Assembly: GCA_029204225.1 (NCBI GenBank)
Contig: CM055106.1
Span: 36,616,361-36,680,360, forward strand
DNA: 64,000 nucleotides
DNA from: Diphasiastrum complanatum
Taxonomy: Eukaryota; Streptophyta; Lycopodiopsida; Lycopodiales; Lycopodiaceae
Reading direction: 5' to 3'
This document shows, piece by piece, positions 23,829-34,795 of the stretch; the stretch's first letter is position 1; every line of letters starts with the position of its first letter. The notes under the pieces were generated by a model. It made no database searches. It had not been told where the DNA came from and was given only the letters and a program-made list of their open reading frames with translations. The position numbers and the translations under genes are program-made.

Positions 23829-24910
23829 CTGCGAACACTGTCAGGACAAGCATAGCTGCCAGGAGCGCTCTTCGTGTCTTCATTGAGAAAATATCTGCTA
23901 TCAGTCTCCAAGATGACAGATCTTGAAATTCAAGTTTTTTTTGATGGCAATACATGCCGCATGATCGAGAAAAATACAAAAAAATTGCTGACGGTTGGAT
24001 GTAGAGAAGGAAATCTCTACCAAGCCAAGATAATCAGCAACTCTAATAGCATATTAAATGCATCATAGAATGAAGATCAGCTTTGCAACACGAGAATGTA
24101 TCATCTGAATATGAGGAGCCTGTATGACATGTGTAAGAAAGACATAGTCACAAGTCTAAAGATATCAAGACCCGATAATGAGTTATACGAAGCCTGTCAA
24201 AAAGACAAACAACATCGGAATTCATTCACACAAGAAGAGCCAAAGAAGTTCTTGAGCTCGTCCACTCAGATGTCTGTGGACCGATGAAAATGGATTCGCT
24301 TTCAAGATCGAGGTATTTCTTGACGTTCGTAGATGACGCCAGTCGGATGACTACGAAGAAATATGAAGTATTTGATTCCTTCTAGAAGTTCATGGCATTT
24401 GTAGAACGACACACCTCAAAGAAGATTTAGATCATCAAATTTGACAATGGAGGTGAGTACAAGAGCACAATTTTTTCAAGATTCTACCAAGAACAAGGGA
24501 TCGAACATCAGTTCACACCTGCGTACACACCAGATTATAATGGTGTCACAGAAAGAAGAAACATGATGCCAGTCGAAGGAGCCGGATGCATGATGACACG
24601 TGCTCAATTGGCAAGTCAATTCTGGACTGAGGCAATAGCTGTAGCTGTACACCTGCAGAACAGATCAACAATGACAGCACTGGAAAATAAGACACCCAAC
24701 GAAATGTGGATAGGTAGAAAGCCTCATCTATCATATGTACATGTGTTTGGATGTGTAACATACAAGCACATTCCAAAAGAAAAGAAAGCAAGCTCGATGA
24801 TAAATCAGAACAAACGATCATGGTCGGGTACTCAAACGGATCACAAGTGTACAGCTCTACAACCCAACCATGAAAAAGGTTGTTTCGAGCAAAGATGTGA
24901 AGTTCGATGA
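23829..24910 (+). pseudogene. int: Cop-F integrase
   Basis: Contains the GAG-pre-integrase segment (MYHLNMRSLYDM, 24096), a zinc region with substituted residues (YEACQKDKQHRNSF), core pieces around 24330-24540 with several stops, and the C-terminal block ASQFWTEAIAVAVHLQNRST...VHVFGCVTYKHIPKE (24608-24780). Multiple frames are used. Confidence 0.75.
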
Positions 24911-26910
24911 GTCCACATTCCCTGGACTAAAAGATGAAAGAGGCCATGAGATCTTGACACTACTGCCAATTCAAGAGGGAGATCGAGGACAGACATCAAA
25001 TCAAAATGTTAAACAACTGACTCTAGAGCAGTAGGAAGCAGAAGATCAACCCTACGAACAAAAAATGTTTGAGTAGCGACGAAACGAACCCAGAAGGTCA
25101 ACAAGACAAAGGAGACCTCCAGATCGTTATGTTGACAATCTTCAGTGGAGCGAAGACACGCAATTCAAGTACTGTAGTTTCACTGAAGAGCCAACAACAT
25201 ATCAAGAAGCTATCTAGAGTCCAGAGGGAGAATTATGGAAGTAGACAATGTCAGAGGAGATCGAGTCGATAAGGCAAAACGAGGCATACACACTAGAGCT
25301 ACTGCCAAATTACAAAAAAGATCGTCGATTACAAATGGGTGTACAAGAAGAAATTGAAATCAGATGGCACCGCTAGCCGTTACAAGTCAAGGCTTGTTAC
25401 GAAGGGCTCCCCCCAAGGGATGGTGTTGATTATCTTGACACATATCCGTCGATGGTCAAGATGACAAGCATACGACTACTCATTGCATATGCCACATAGC
25501 ACAATCTGAAAATTCACCAGATTGAAATGAAGACAGCCTTTTTTCATGGAGATCTAGAGGAAGAGATCTTCATATTGTAGCTCAAAGGATTTGAAGACTC
25601 CGACAATCGACAATATGTCTGTCGGTTGCAAAGATGTATTTATGGTCTAAAACAGGTATCACGAGCTTGGTACAAGAAGTTCGATAGTCTTCTGAAGTCT
25701 CTAGACTTCAATCCTGCATAACTGAACTGTAATGTCTACATAAAAAGAGTAGAATTTTTTTTTGTGATACTGACTTATTTTTGTGGATGATTCCCGGATG
25801 ATAGGAAATTCCTTGATGCTGATAAAAGACACAAAGAGTTAGATTTTAAAAAATTATGAAATCACAGATCTAGGAGAAGCAACAAAATGCCTCGGACTGG
25901 AGATTAGAAGAGATCGAATAAAAGATAAAATGCACTTGAGTCAGTCTGAATATGCTAGAAAGGTGCTCAAGCAATATCGCATGATGGACTGCAAAGAAAA
26001 GACCATATCAATGATAGTTGGAGCCAAGCTGACGAAGCATGATTGTCCAAAAAAGGAAGAGGAAGAATAGAAGATGGCAGGTATACCCTACCAAAATCCA
26101 ATTGGTAGTATGATGTACCTTACAATCTGTACCATACTCGATCTAGTTTTCTCTGCTTACGCCTTAAGCCAATTCTCTTCCCATCCTAGCATCGCACATT
26201 GGCAAATGGCAAAACGAATCCTACAATATTTGAAGGGGACCCAAAATATGGGATTAATCTACATAGCAAAAAATGAAAGAAGGATTCGAGCCGCACCACT
26301 ACAATGATGCAAGCTGGGCGAGCTGCAAAGATGACAGCAAGTCCATAACTGGAGGATGTACTACAATATTTGAAGGGGACCCAAAATATGGGATTAATCT
26401 ACATAGCAAAAAATGAAAGAAAAGGATTCGAGCCGCACCACTACAATGATGCAAGCTGGGCGAGCTGCAAAGATGACAGCAAGTCCATAACTGGAGGATG
26501 TACAATAGTAGCAATCAGCTGGATATACAAAAAGCAAACCTTGGTAGCACAATCTTCTTGCGAAGTTGAATACGTCGCAGCTTCAAAGGTGGTGAACGAG
26601 GTAGTGTGGTTGTAGATGATGTTGGAGGCAATTGAGATACCACAAGGAGGACCATGCACGATGATGATGGACTCTCAAAGGGCCATTTATTTGTCCCAGG
26701 ATCATGTCTTCCATTCAAAGACAAAACACATACCTCTAAAGTACCATTACATTCGAGATTTGATCTCGAAAGGAGAGCTCCAGGTCTGGTACATAAAATC
26801 TGAAGACATGATTGCAGATCTGCTCACGAAGCTGCTCAAGAAGTCACTCTTCGCAAAGCAAAGAAAGACAATTGGGTTAAACGTACAAAGTTGCAAGGTT
26901 CAAGAGGGAG
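24911..26910 (+). pseudogene. pol: Cop-F reverse transcriptase and RNase H
   Basis: RT entry KWVYKKKLKSDG lies near 25335, LQRCIYGLKQVSRAWYKKF near 25630, and the catalytic box as FVDDS near 25783. RNase H follows: YQNPIGSMMYLTICT (26089), HWQMAKRILQYLKGTQNMGL, TLVAQSSCEVEYVAASK and FHSKTKHIPLKYHYIRDLIS. A 140-bp internal tandem duplication (26221-26502) and several stops make it inactive. Confidence 0.85.
26221..26502 (+). repeat. 140-bp tandem duplication inside Cop-F RNase H
   Basis: Copies at 26221-26360 and 26361-26502 start CTACAATATTTGAAGG and end ACTGGAGGATGTA. They differ by a 2-base indel (GAAAGAAGG versus GAAAGAAAAGG) and are otherwise identical. Confidence 0.9.
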
Positions 26911-27500
26911 TGTAAAAAATGGTGAACTCCTACAACTTTGCCGCGACGCAAAAATGAAACAAAGGTCGAATGACGAACAATCCGCGAAAGTCAACGGACC
27001 TCAAAAACCCTAAGACACGAAGTGAAGCGAAAGTTGAAGGTCGAATGATTCACGAAAGTCAAACATGCCTCAAGGACCAGAAAGACAAAGACACGACATG
27101 ACACCAAAAAAAAAGAAACGAAAGAAAATCTTTTGCGCTGCCAGCTGGCAGTTTAACAAGCGTGGAGTCTTAAACTTCACACCCAGTTGAAACGACTAGC
27201 AATAACGGAGAGTAACTGATTAGTTGATTAGCGTTAACTACTCTTGTAATTTTCTGTTTAGCTATATTGTAAAGTCCAGTGGAGATATAAACTATTTTTT
27301 TGGATCAAAATACATATAGTGAGACACAGAGAATGTGCGTGAGTAGAGCAGAAAAGAACAATATTAGAAACGAAACAGTTGTGCATGAAAGTCTGCCAAC
27401 GAGCAGAACACAGCAAAAGAGCAGAGCGTCAGGCCGCCAACGAACAAGACACTGACCATCTCACTCTAAAAATTTAAACTGGTAATATAGTTGCTCTATT
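26911..27500 (+). repeat. Cop-F 3' LTR (right end unresolved)
   Basis: Begins TGTAAAAAATGG directly after the polypurine tract. It contains repeated words (CGAATGA...CGAAAGTCAA at about 26968 and 27046). Confidence 0.5.
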
Positions 27501-28161
27501 TTGTGCATCTCCTTGTCTTCCACTATATTGATTGCTAGAATGAAATCTGTTCTGTGATGTGTAATCGCATGTCTGGGCTCCTGTGAGCTTTCCGCACAAG
27601 AAAATTCAAAAAAACAAATATGTTTGCGATACAGAAACAAACTCGTTCGTGACAAACAGAGAGGAGAAGTGTAAAGTCCTCAACCAAGGATCATATTCTA
27701 GGCATGCCAATCACAAGCAACACAAGGGAAACAGATGGTGGACAAACCAACCCAACCAAACCTAGATCGAATGGATATAGCCCCCAAGCTATGGATCAAT
27801 CTCATTGAGGAATGAGGCATCACACCAGCAACATACGACTACAAGTCTCACAATCAAGAATACACTAGTGAGAGCCCAATAGGTATACTTATACCTTCCA
27901 AGTCCCATGCACCACTAGTAGTGCACTGTGACACTCACTGGACACCTCTATAGCCTATCTGGGTCATGTCATCTAGTTCCCCAATGACTCACTAAAAGAT
28001 CCATATAAATCCACCATCATGTGTTTAGGCGTACAACCATTAATTATGACCATGTACTCATAAGGGCCCCAATTCCCTTATAGTCACAATTAACTTACGG
28101 GTTGTCGGTCTACCAGTCCCTAGCATGGACACGCTACCCGAGACCAGTCATGGGCATGACA
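27501..28161. other. Unassigned sequence between Cop-F and the Gyp-3 3' LTR
   Basis: No recognised domain. It occupies the place where the last Gyp-3 sequence and the first 390 bp of its 3' LTR should be, so it is probably part of another insertion or replacement. Confidence 0.4.
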
Positions 28162-28557
28162 AGGAGACTCTACTATTTTGTGAGCTCAAGCATCCTCATT
28201 TGCTAGTCAATCTTGCTTATGCTTTTTGTGCGATTTGCTTATTGTTCTAGTTTCTATTGTTCTTGCTTTTTGCTAGTTGTGGTTTCTCCATAAGCATGAC
28301 ATTGAGCACTTGAGCTAATTTCCATCTCTACTCTGTTTTTCTATCTCTATCTCTCCTTCTCTCTTTCTCTCTTCACCCTTAATCATGGTGAATGCATGAG
28401 TTTAGAGTTAGTGGAATTAGAGCTAAGGTTGGGTAGTGCTAAAGTAGAGTCAGTAAGCATCTAAATTAGCAATTAAGTATAGTTAGGGCTCTATCTTTGT
28501 GTTATAACCCTTCTTGATAGGCAGAGGGCTACCACCAACTATCCTACACACTCTACA
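28162..28557 (+). repeat. Gyp-3 3' LTR, truncated at its 5' side
   Basis: 396 bp matching 13626-14018 from AGGAGACTCTACTATTTTG to CTCTACA. The first 390 bp of the LTR are absent. Confidence 0.85.
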
Positions 28558-29658
28558 CAAATGCATCCAAAAGTTTTGAAAAACTTGACACTCGGCCTCC
28601 TACCAAACAAGGCTTCATTTGAGTACCTATTGCAAACAAAGTTAGCACACATCAAAGCTTCACCCCAAAATGACTTAGGAAGATTTGCATTCACCCTCAT
28701 GCATTTGGCTCTTTCAAAAAGATTGATGTTCCTCTCTTCCACTCCATGTAGAACCTTTGAGTTTGAAAGCTCCCTCTTGATCCCATGTGCCACACAAACC
28801 CTGTTGAACTTTGTTGATAGGTCTTCATTCGCCAACTTAAGCACTTTATCTTCATGTTCAATTGACTCTCCACAACATTCTTGAACTTGAGAAAAACATC
28901 AAGGACTTCTTTCTTATTCTTTAGAAAATAGATCCATAGATATATACTGAAGTCATCAATGCAAATCACAAACATCTTTGCTACTCCATTTCTCAGAGCA
29001 ATAGTACAATGCACATCCAAATGTACTAAATGAAAAGGCATCTTAGATCTTGAGCCAAATCTATAATAAGACAACCTTTGTGACTATGACATTGAACAAA
29101 GCTCACCAACTTGCTTCTTTGCCTTCAAACCACCATGGTTAGAAACAACATATCCATCAAGTTTGTAGATCTCACCTTGTCTCTTTGCCTTGGGCAATCA
29201 AGACTTCATTCCTTTTGATCAAGCAAGAGTCACCAACAAACTCCACCTTCAAACTAAGAAGATTCTTAGTGATAGATGGAATGAACAAGACATCCTTCAA
29301 ATTCACATTCCTATTGGTAGAGAGAGAAAGATAGGAATTGTAGATCACCTTCTTTTCACCTTCAAATGCCATCAATGATAAATAATACTCCTTATGAAAT
29401 ATCATATGTGATGTACCTCCGCTATCAATCCACCAAGGATTAATATCTCTCCATGATTAGCCAACAAGCATGATGACATAACAAAAGCATCATTTGAAAT
29501 TTGTTCATCAACACCATCTTCAACAAGAGTTAGATTGGTTTGTTTCTCACCTTGATCTCTCTTCTTCTTAAACAATCACTAGCTTGGATCTATCTTTATT
29601 CTTGCCAACAAAATAGATGTCTCACCTTGAACTTGCCTTTTGAGAACATAGCTTCTTC
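28558..29658 (-). pseudogene. pol: Cop-A middle part: zinc knuckle end, protease, integrase
   Basis: The minus strand reads protease and linker (DVLFIPSITKNLLSLK near 29270), GAG-pre-integrase region, integrase core (VICIDDFSIYLWIYFLKNKKEV, 28900-28975), and NLPKSFWGEALMCANFVCNR with KTFGCIC at its left end. KTFGCIC continues directly into YINIT at 13235 once Gyp-3 is removed. Frameshifts lie near 28860 and 29080. Confidence 0.8.
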
Positions 29659-30395
29659 TGTTGGAAAGAGATGATAATGCAATAATAATTTATTGAGCGC
29701 AGTGGAATGAACCCGCTTTCCTAATGCATGACTACGTCTATCAATATTGAAGAAAATATAATGACAAGAGTCATGTTCAATCTTTTAGCAACTAACTTTG
29801 AAATCATCATAATTAAAGTGATAACGTAGCCAAACAATGAAGAACTGAATTATCAAACAAAAGCAACATGAGATCACAGAGATTCTGACATAATATTGAA
29901 CGCAGTAGAAGATAGATTGATTTAAAAAAAAAAAAAATGATGAGCACAAGACAATTACGGATAGAAACTGCATACTCTAAACTATCTCTGAAACTTTGTC
30001 TGATTTGCACTTCCGCTGATAAGTAGTAAGCGCTAATAGCAAAACTTTAAAAGAACTCTAAAGAACTGAGCTAGAATATTCAAGAGTGTTCAAGTTTGAA
30101 AGCTTGAGAGAGTTGCGACGTTATACTACTTCAATGCATTGCATGAATGAATCAGCTATTTATACTAAGCAAATGCGACTAGTCCAGTAGGACAACTGAT
30201 TAGGTTGACAAGTTAGCCATAGTGAGTTGGCATCCGTCCAATTAGCACTTCTTGGAACTTGTGGAATCCACATGTGAGTGATTTTTGTGTACTTCTGTAG
30301 ATTGTGTAGGAACATGCATAAAACGGCAGAGCTGGGTAATAAGTGGACGAAGATTAAAAGATCAATTTGTTGATAATAAGGAGAATAATCCAACA
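29659..30395 (-). repeat. Cop-B 3' LTR
   Basis: 737 bp, TGTTGGAAAGAG...AATCCAACA, preceded on the minus strand by the polypurine tract ATTAAGGGAGAG. It is the same family as the Cop-D and Cop-E LTRs. Confidence 0.85.
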
Positions 30396-30399
30396 CTCT

Positions 30400-31850
30400 C
30401 CCTTAATCTGAATCCATTAATGCTTTGACCTTCAAACTTAGTTATGCACAAAATTTCTTGTGTGCATCCAAGCTTAATGCTTTACTAAAAATATTTGTTG
30501 TCATATCTTGCGTTAGTCAACCTCTTTGTCAAGAGCTTTGTTTCTGACACAGTGATATTTAATTTCAATGTGCTTACTCCTAGAATGAAATTTGGGGTTG
30601 GCTGATAAAGCAATGGCACTTTGATTATCACAAAAGAGGATTGTCGGAGCATATTGATTCATACTAATATCTAAAAGTAAGTTTCTCAACCATATTGCTT
30701 CCTTTGTAGCTTGAGAAGCTGCGATATACTCTAATTAAGTGGAAGATAGAGCTATTGAAGTGTGCTTGCGACTGTTCCATGAAATATGACCACTGTTGAG
30801 GAAGAATGTAAATTCTAAAGTGGATTTACGAGTGTCTACATCTCCTGCCCAGCTTGCATTTGAAAAACCACTGAGAGTATTGAGTTTGTCATTGTCGACT
30901 CCTCCATAGCAATGCAAAAGTCCATAGTAGCTTGAAGTTATCTCATGACTCCGATAAGAGCCTTCCAATGTGTTATAATAGGATTGGTCATGTAATGACT
31001 TAAGGAATTGACTGCAAAAGTTATGTCTGGTCTAGAACAAATCCTCGCGTACATAAGAGATCCTATTATTGAATAATAGGGATACTAACACATTTTCTCC
31101 TTCTTTTTGATTCTTTGGGGACACTGATCCTTCGACACCTTGAGTCTTGAATCCATTTGTGAGAGAGCTAATTTGCAATTCATTAGATTATATCTGATTA
31201 AGACATTGTGATGTATCTTTGCTGAGAAATATAGATCAACTTATGTTTTTTGTCTCTTTGGATTTGAATACCTAGACATCAATGAGATTTGTCCAGACCA
31301 ATCATGTCGAATTCGGGAGATAGCATTGTCTTAGCTTCATTTATCAGATTGATACTATTGCTAAAAATCAATGTGTCATCCACATACAAAGTGATAATGA
31401 TAAAGAAATAATGCACTGACTTGAAGTAGACATTTGAATCTGAGGAGCTTGGTGTGTAGCCATGATCAATAAGGAAAGGATTGATCCTCTGAAACCATGC
31501 TCGAGCTGATTGATTCAATCCATAAAGTGCTTTATGGAGTTTACACACATGATTGTGTTTACCTTCGATATTGTAACCTTTAGGTTGGACCATGTAAATG
31601 TCATCTTCGATAACTCCATTAAGATATGTTGTATGTACATCCATTTGATGTATTTCCAAATTTGCTTCAGCATAAAATGACAATAGAAGAATGTTTAACC
31701 ACTGGATTGAAGGTCTCAGTCTAGTTGAAATTCTTTACCTAACAGAATCCTCTGGCTACAATTCGAGCCTTTCTTCGATCAATACTTCCCTCTACCTTGT
31801 ACTTGATTTTGAATAACCATTTGCAATCAACTACATTTCTGCTGGCAGGT
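30400..31850 (-). pseudogene. pol: Cop-B RNase H and reverse transcriptase
   Basis: RT shows VHTTYLNGVIEDDIYMVQP, LHKALYGLNQSARAWFQRI and the catalytic ITLYVDDTLIFSNS (about 31340-31390). RNase H shows FSNASWAGDVDTRKST and the SISRNK-like end. Stops and frameshifts separate RT from RNase H (30970-31270). Confidence 0.85.
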
Positions 31851-33585
31851 AATTCGACGATTGTCCAAGTCTGGTTCTTGATAAGAGATGAATACGCCTT
31901 ATCCATAGCTTCTTTTCATAGATCATAATTGGGTTGACTGAGTGCCTCTTCAACAATCGTCGGCTCTTGAACAAAGTAAGTTGCAGACTTGTCGATATAC
32001 CTGCTAGGTGGTCTGCTGGCTCTTGTCGATCTTTTGGGTGGTAATCGAAGTTGGTCTTCATCATGCTGTAGTTGCTGAACTGCACCATCATCATCATCAG
32101 CTTTGTCATTGATAAGTTGTTCATTGGGAGTAGACAAGCTTTGATCTTCAGTAGGAATAGTTATATTTGGAACTTGAAAACTCGATGTTTCGGAAGCATC
32201 CAAAAGTTTGAATATATGAGCTTTGCCATTACCTTTGAGGTCAATAAATCGATCTTCGATGAAGATATCATTGGGATCATACAACTTATAAGCTTGATCT
32301 GAAGTAGTGTAGCTGATTAAAATTGATTTGATACTCTGGAAGTCGAGCTTCTTCCTAAGATCATGTGGAATTTGCGCATAAGCGATACATCCAAAAACTT
32401 GTAAGTTTGATAAAGAAGGTTTGGAAACTGTCCAAACTTCATATGGTGTTTTGTTTGAGAGACCTTTAGTAGGACATATGTTCTGAATATAAGTTGCAGT
32501 TGAAACTGCTTCAACCCAAAATGACTTTGGAAGTGTCGCATGTGATAACATGCACTTTGGCGATTCGATTAAGGTTATGTTCTTTGTCTCAACAAGACCA
32601 TTCGATTGAGGCGAATAGGAGTAATGTTTGCTCAATGCCATTGTTGAGGTAGTACTCCTTGAATTCAGTAGAGATATATTCGCCCTCATTGTCAGACTTC
32701 AGTGCGTTAGTTCTTTTACCAGTTTGATTTTCGGCATGCTCTTTAAATTGCCAAACTTGTTGAAAGCCTCCGATTTTTGCTTAATGAAATAAACAACTGT
32801 TCTTCTTGAATATTCGTTAATAAAGTAATAAAATACTTTGCATCTAGTAACGATGGTGTTTGCATTGGACCACATATATTTGAATGAACAACGTCTAACA
32901 AATCTTTTGCTACATGCCTATGACTTGATTTAAAGGGAATCCTAGTCTGCTTTCCAAGGATGGAGTTATGACAGGTAGGGCAGTCGACTTTATTGGCTGG
33001 ATAGTCGAGATCAAATCATTTAGACATGTATGAAACAAATGTATGATTCAAGTGTCCTAATCGATGATGCCATAACAATGTTTTATTGACAATAGCGGAG
33101 GTTTTCAAGGCTTGACTAGTATCAGAAAATAACAATGTGCCAATCTATATAATTTTTCATGCCTCTTGTTGGGTGCAAGGATCTTACTTGTCCTATCGAT
33201 AATTCGGCATTGATCAGACTCGAACTCTATCTTATGGTCTAAATCAGTGATAACATATTCGTAGAAAGTTTAGAAACATACAAAACATTTGATAGTAGTT
33301 TGAATCGACCATGTTTGAATTTCAGTCTCACAGTACCTTCACCTTCGATAGTGTGAGTGCTATCGTCACCAAGATGAACATATCTTATTGTATTGTAAGG
33401 CATATAGGAGTGAAAATGCTCACAATAATTGGTCATATGTTGAGTAGCTCCATAATCCAGAAACCAAGAATTGTCCAATAGTGCTTTTTGGTCTTTAACC
33501 ATAAATGCTCCTTCGCCCATGTCGATGTCGGAAGGTGTTGTGACTACATTCGCTTGATGATCTAGTTGCTTACTTGCATTCTTAG
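31851..33585 (-). pseudogene. int: Cop-B integrase and protease
   Basis: The protease active site reads WFLDYGATQHMTN, with Tyr in place of Ser in the DSG triad (33239-33520). Integrase follows, with the core (about 32700-33000) frameshifted. The downstream 257-codon frame (31916-32689) contains YSPQSNGLVETKNITLIES, KSFWVEAVSTATYIQN and CIAYAQIPHDLRKKLDF, then a Ser- and Asp-rich linker into RT. Confidence 0.8.
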
Positions 33586-33589
33586 TTTT

Positions 33590-34599
33590 GAGAACTCTTC
33601 AATCCTATATTTCTATACTTGCAATAGTTAAAATAGCAATGATCGACTTATACAGTGCTTTCTTATTTCGACGGCACCACGTGTGCTTAGTTCTAGAGTT
33701 ATCGGGCCATCTTTCTTTTACGCGCCCTTTGAGTACTTTTAACCAACTTATCTTTGTACTTACTTATCAGTTGAATATACAGTTTGTGGAGAGAGCAATT
33801 CTGTTGTCTTGTCTTGTTGCACTTGACGTTGTGTTGTGGTGATTGATCCGGTCAGGTGTTTAAACTGTGTTTTTTTAACTTGGTATCAGAGCCCCTTGGT
33901 GGCTTGAATCACCGGACAAGAACAGAGAGCTGCGAATTCACGACGATTTGTTGGCTAGGAAGCACAAAACCGAGTCTATGGAGATTCGTGGAATAGCTCA
34001 AAACTGTAAGAAGATTCAGAGGCGACAGCTAAATCAGAGGGCAAGCAAAAAGTGAAGTTGAAAAATCTTCTGAAGGGTTGCTTGGCATGTGTGATTGGTT
34101 TGAATCCAATCAAACATTGTTTGAAGAGCGGTTTGGAGCAGAACATTGCCTGCTGTAGGGCGACCTCAGCCAGATAGGAGCTGCTAGTGAAAGCTCAAGA
34201 AAAGCCTGAATAAAGCCCAATATATCATTCTCTTCAAAGTGCAAAATCGTGGATATCTCCTTGTAGGAGGACATTTTTAGAGTTGTAAGTTGTTGAGGAT
34301 GGGTGCCCTGGTAGTGCGACCCAGCAGCGAGGAGGTCGCGACTGGCCGTGGAGAAAGAGAACAGCTAGATCGATCCACATGTAGCAGCCATAGCTTGTGA
34401 AGAGAGAGGAAGATCCATCGTGAAGAGAGAGAAGAGGAGGAGAGGTCGCGGGACCTTGCGCGCCTACTTCAGCTAGCTTGTTAGCGGCCTGAAGTGTCTG
34501 GTGCTTCAAAGGCCCTTGGTCAATGCGCAAAAGCGTGGAAGATCTTGAGTCACACAGATCGACGATGGTTATTGCACGTCAGGTGGGTCGCTGGATCTA
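33590..34599 (+). mobile_element. Plus-strand LTR tail, primer site and leader of another retroelement
   Basis: TGGTATCAGAGCC at 33881-33893 is an initiator-Met primer site in plus orientation. The 290 bp before it should be the R-U5 end of an LTR and the 700 bp after it leader sequence. No gag frame is evident. It sits between Cop-B protease and Cop-B 5' LTR remnant, in opposite orientation to both. Confidence 0.6.
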
Positions 34600-34790
34600 A
34601 AGGATCCATTGGATTGACATAGTGAGCCCAGTTAGCACTTTATGGAAATTCACTTGTGGAGTCTACATGTGAGCGATTTCCTTGTACTTATGCAAACTGT
34701 GTAGAAACATGCATAAAACTGCAGAGCTGGGTAATAAGTGGATGAAAATTAAAAGATTGATTAGTCGATAATCAGGAGAATAATCCAACA
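34600..34790 (-). repeat. Cop-B 5' LTR remnant
   Basis: Matches the right end of 29659-30395 (GTGGA(G/A)TC(T/C)ACATGTGAG...GGGTAATAAGTGGA...AATCCAACA) and is followed by the TCTTC duplication. Confidence 0.75.
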
Positions 34791-34795
34791 TCTTC

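Larger units (their letters stand above)
23441..27500 (+). mobile_element. Cop-F: Ty1/copia element, plus strand, 5' truncated
   Basis: Starts inside gag, head-to-head with Cop-E, and runs through protease, integrase, RT and RNase H to a polypurine tract (CAAGAGGGAG, 26901-26910) and a 3' LTR beginning TGTAAAAAATGG at 26911. With no 5' LTR in the window, the LTR right end cannot be fixed; 27500 is an estimate. Confidence 0.75.
13231..28562 (+). mobile_element. Gyp-3: Ty3/gypsy element inserted in Cop-A, itself filled with nested copia
   Basis: Ends are TGTTGAGG (13236) and CTCTACA (28557), flanked by the 5-bp duplication CAAAT (13231-13235 and 28558-28562). The 5' LTR is 13236-14018. One base later, TGGTGTCGTTGCCGGGGA (14020-14037) resembles the Asp-tRNA-type primer site of Athila/Tat-like gypsy elements. 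A broken gag (15410-15822), a retropepsin (17640-17922) and an RT (19170-19685) follow in order. Three copia copies interrupt it. The 3' LTR survives only as its last 396 bp. Confidence 0.85.
29654..34795 (-). mobile_element. Cop-B: Ty1/copia element inserted in Cop-A gag
   Basis: A 5-bp duplication TCTTC lies at 29654-29658 and 34791-34795. The 3' LTR is 29659-30395. The end of the 5' LTR survives at about 34600-34790. The coding part (30400-33585, minus) runs RNase H, RT, integrase, protease. Gag and the rest of the 5' LTR are replaced by a plus-strand fragment of another element. Confidence 0.85.

Noticed and set aside
27583-27765. 60-codon Lys/Asn-rich frame as a gag fragment
   Set aside because: No zinc knuckle or capsid motif; composition only.
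28539-29405. Separate copia element
   Set aside because: It is the continuation of Cop-A (12177-13235) once Gyp-3 and its CAAAT duplication are removed.
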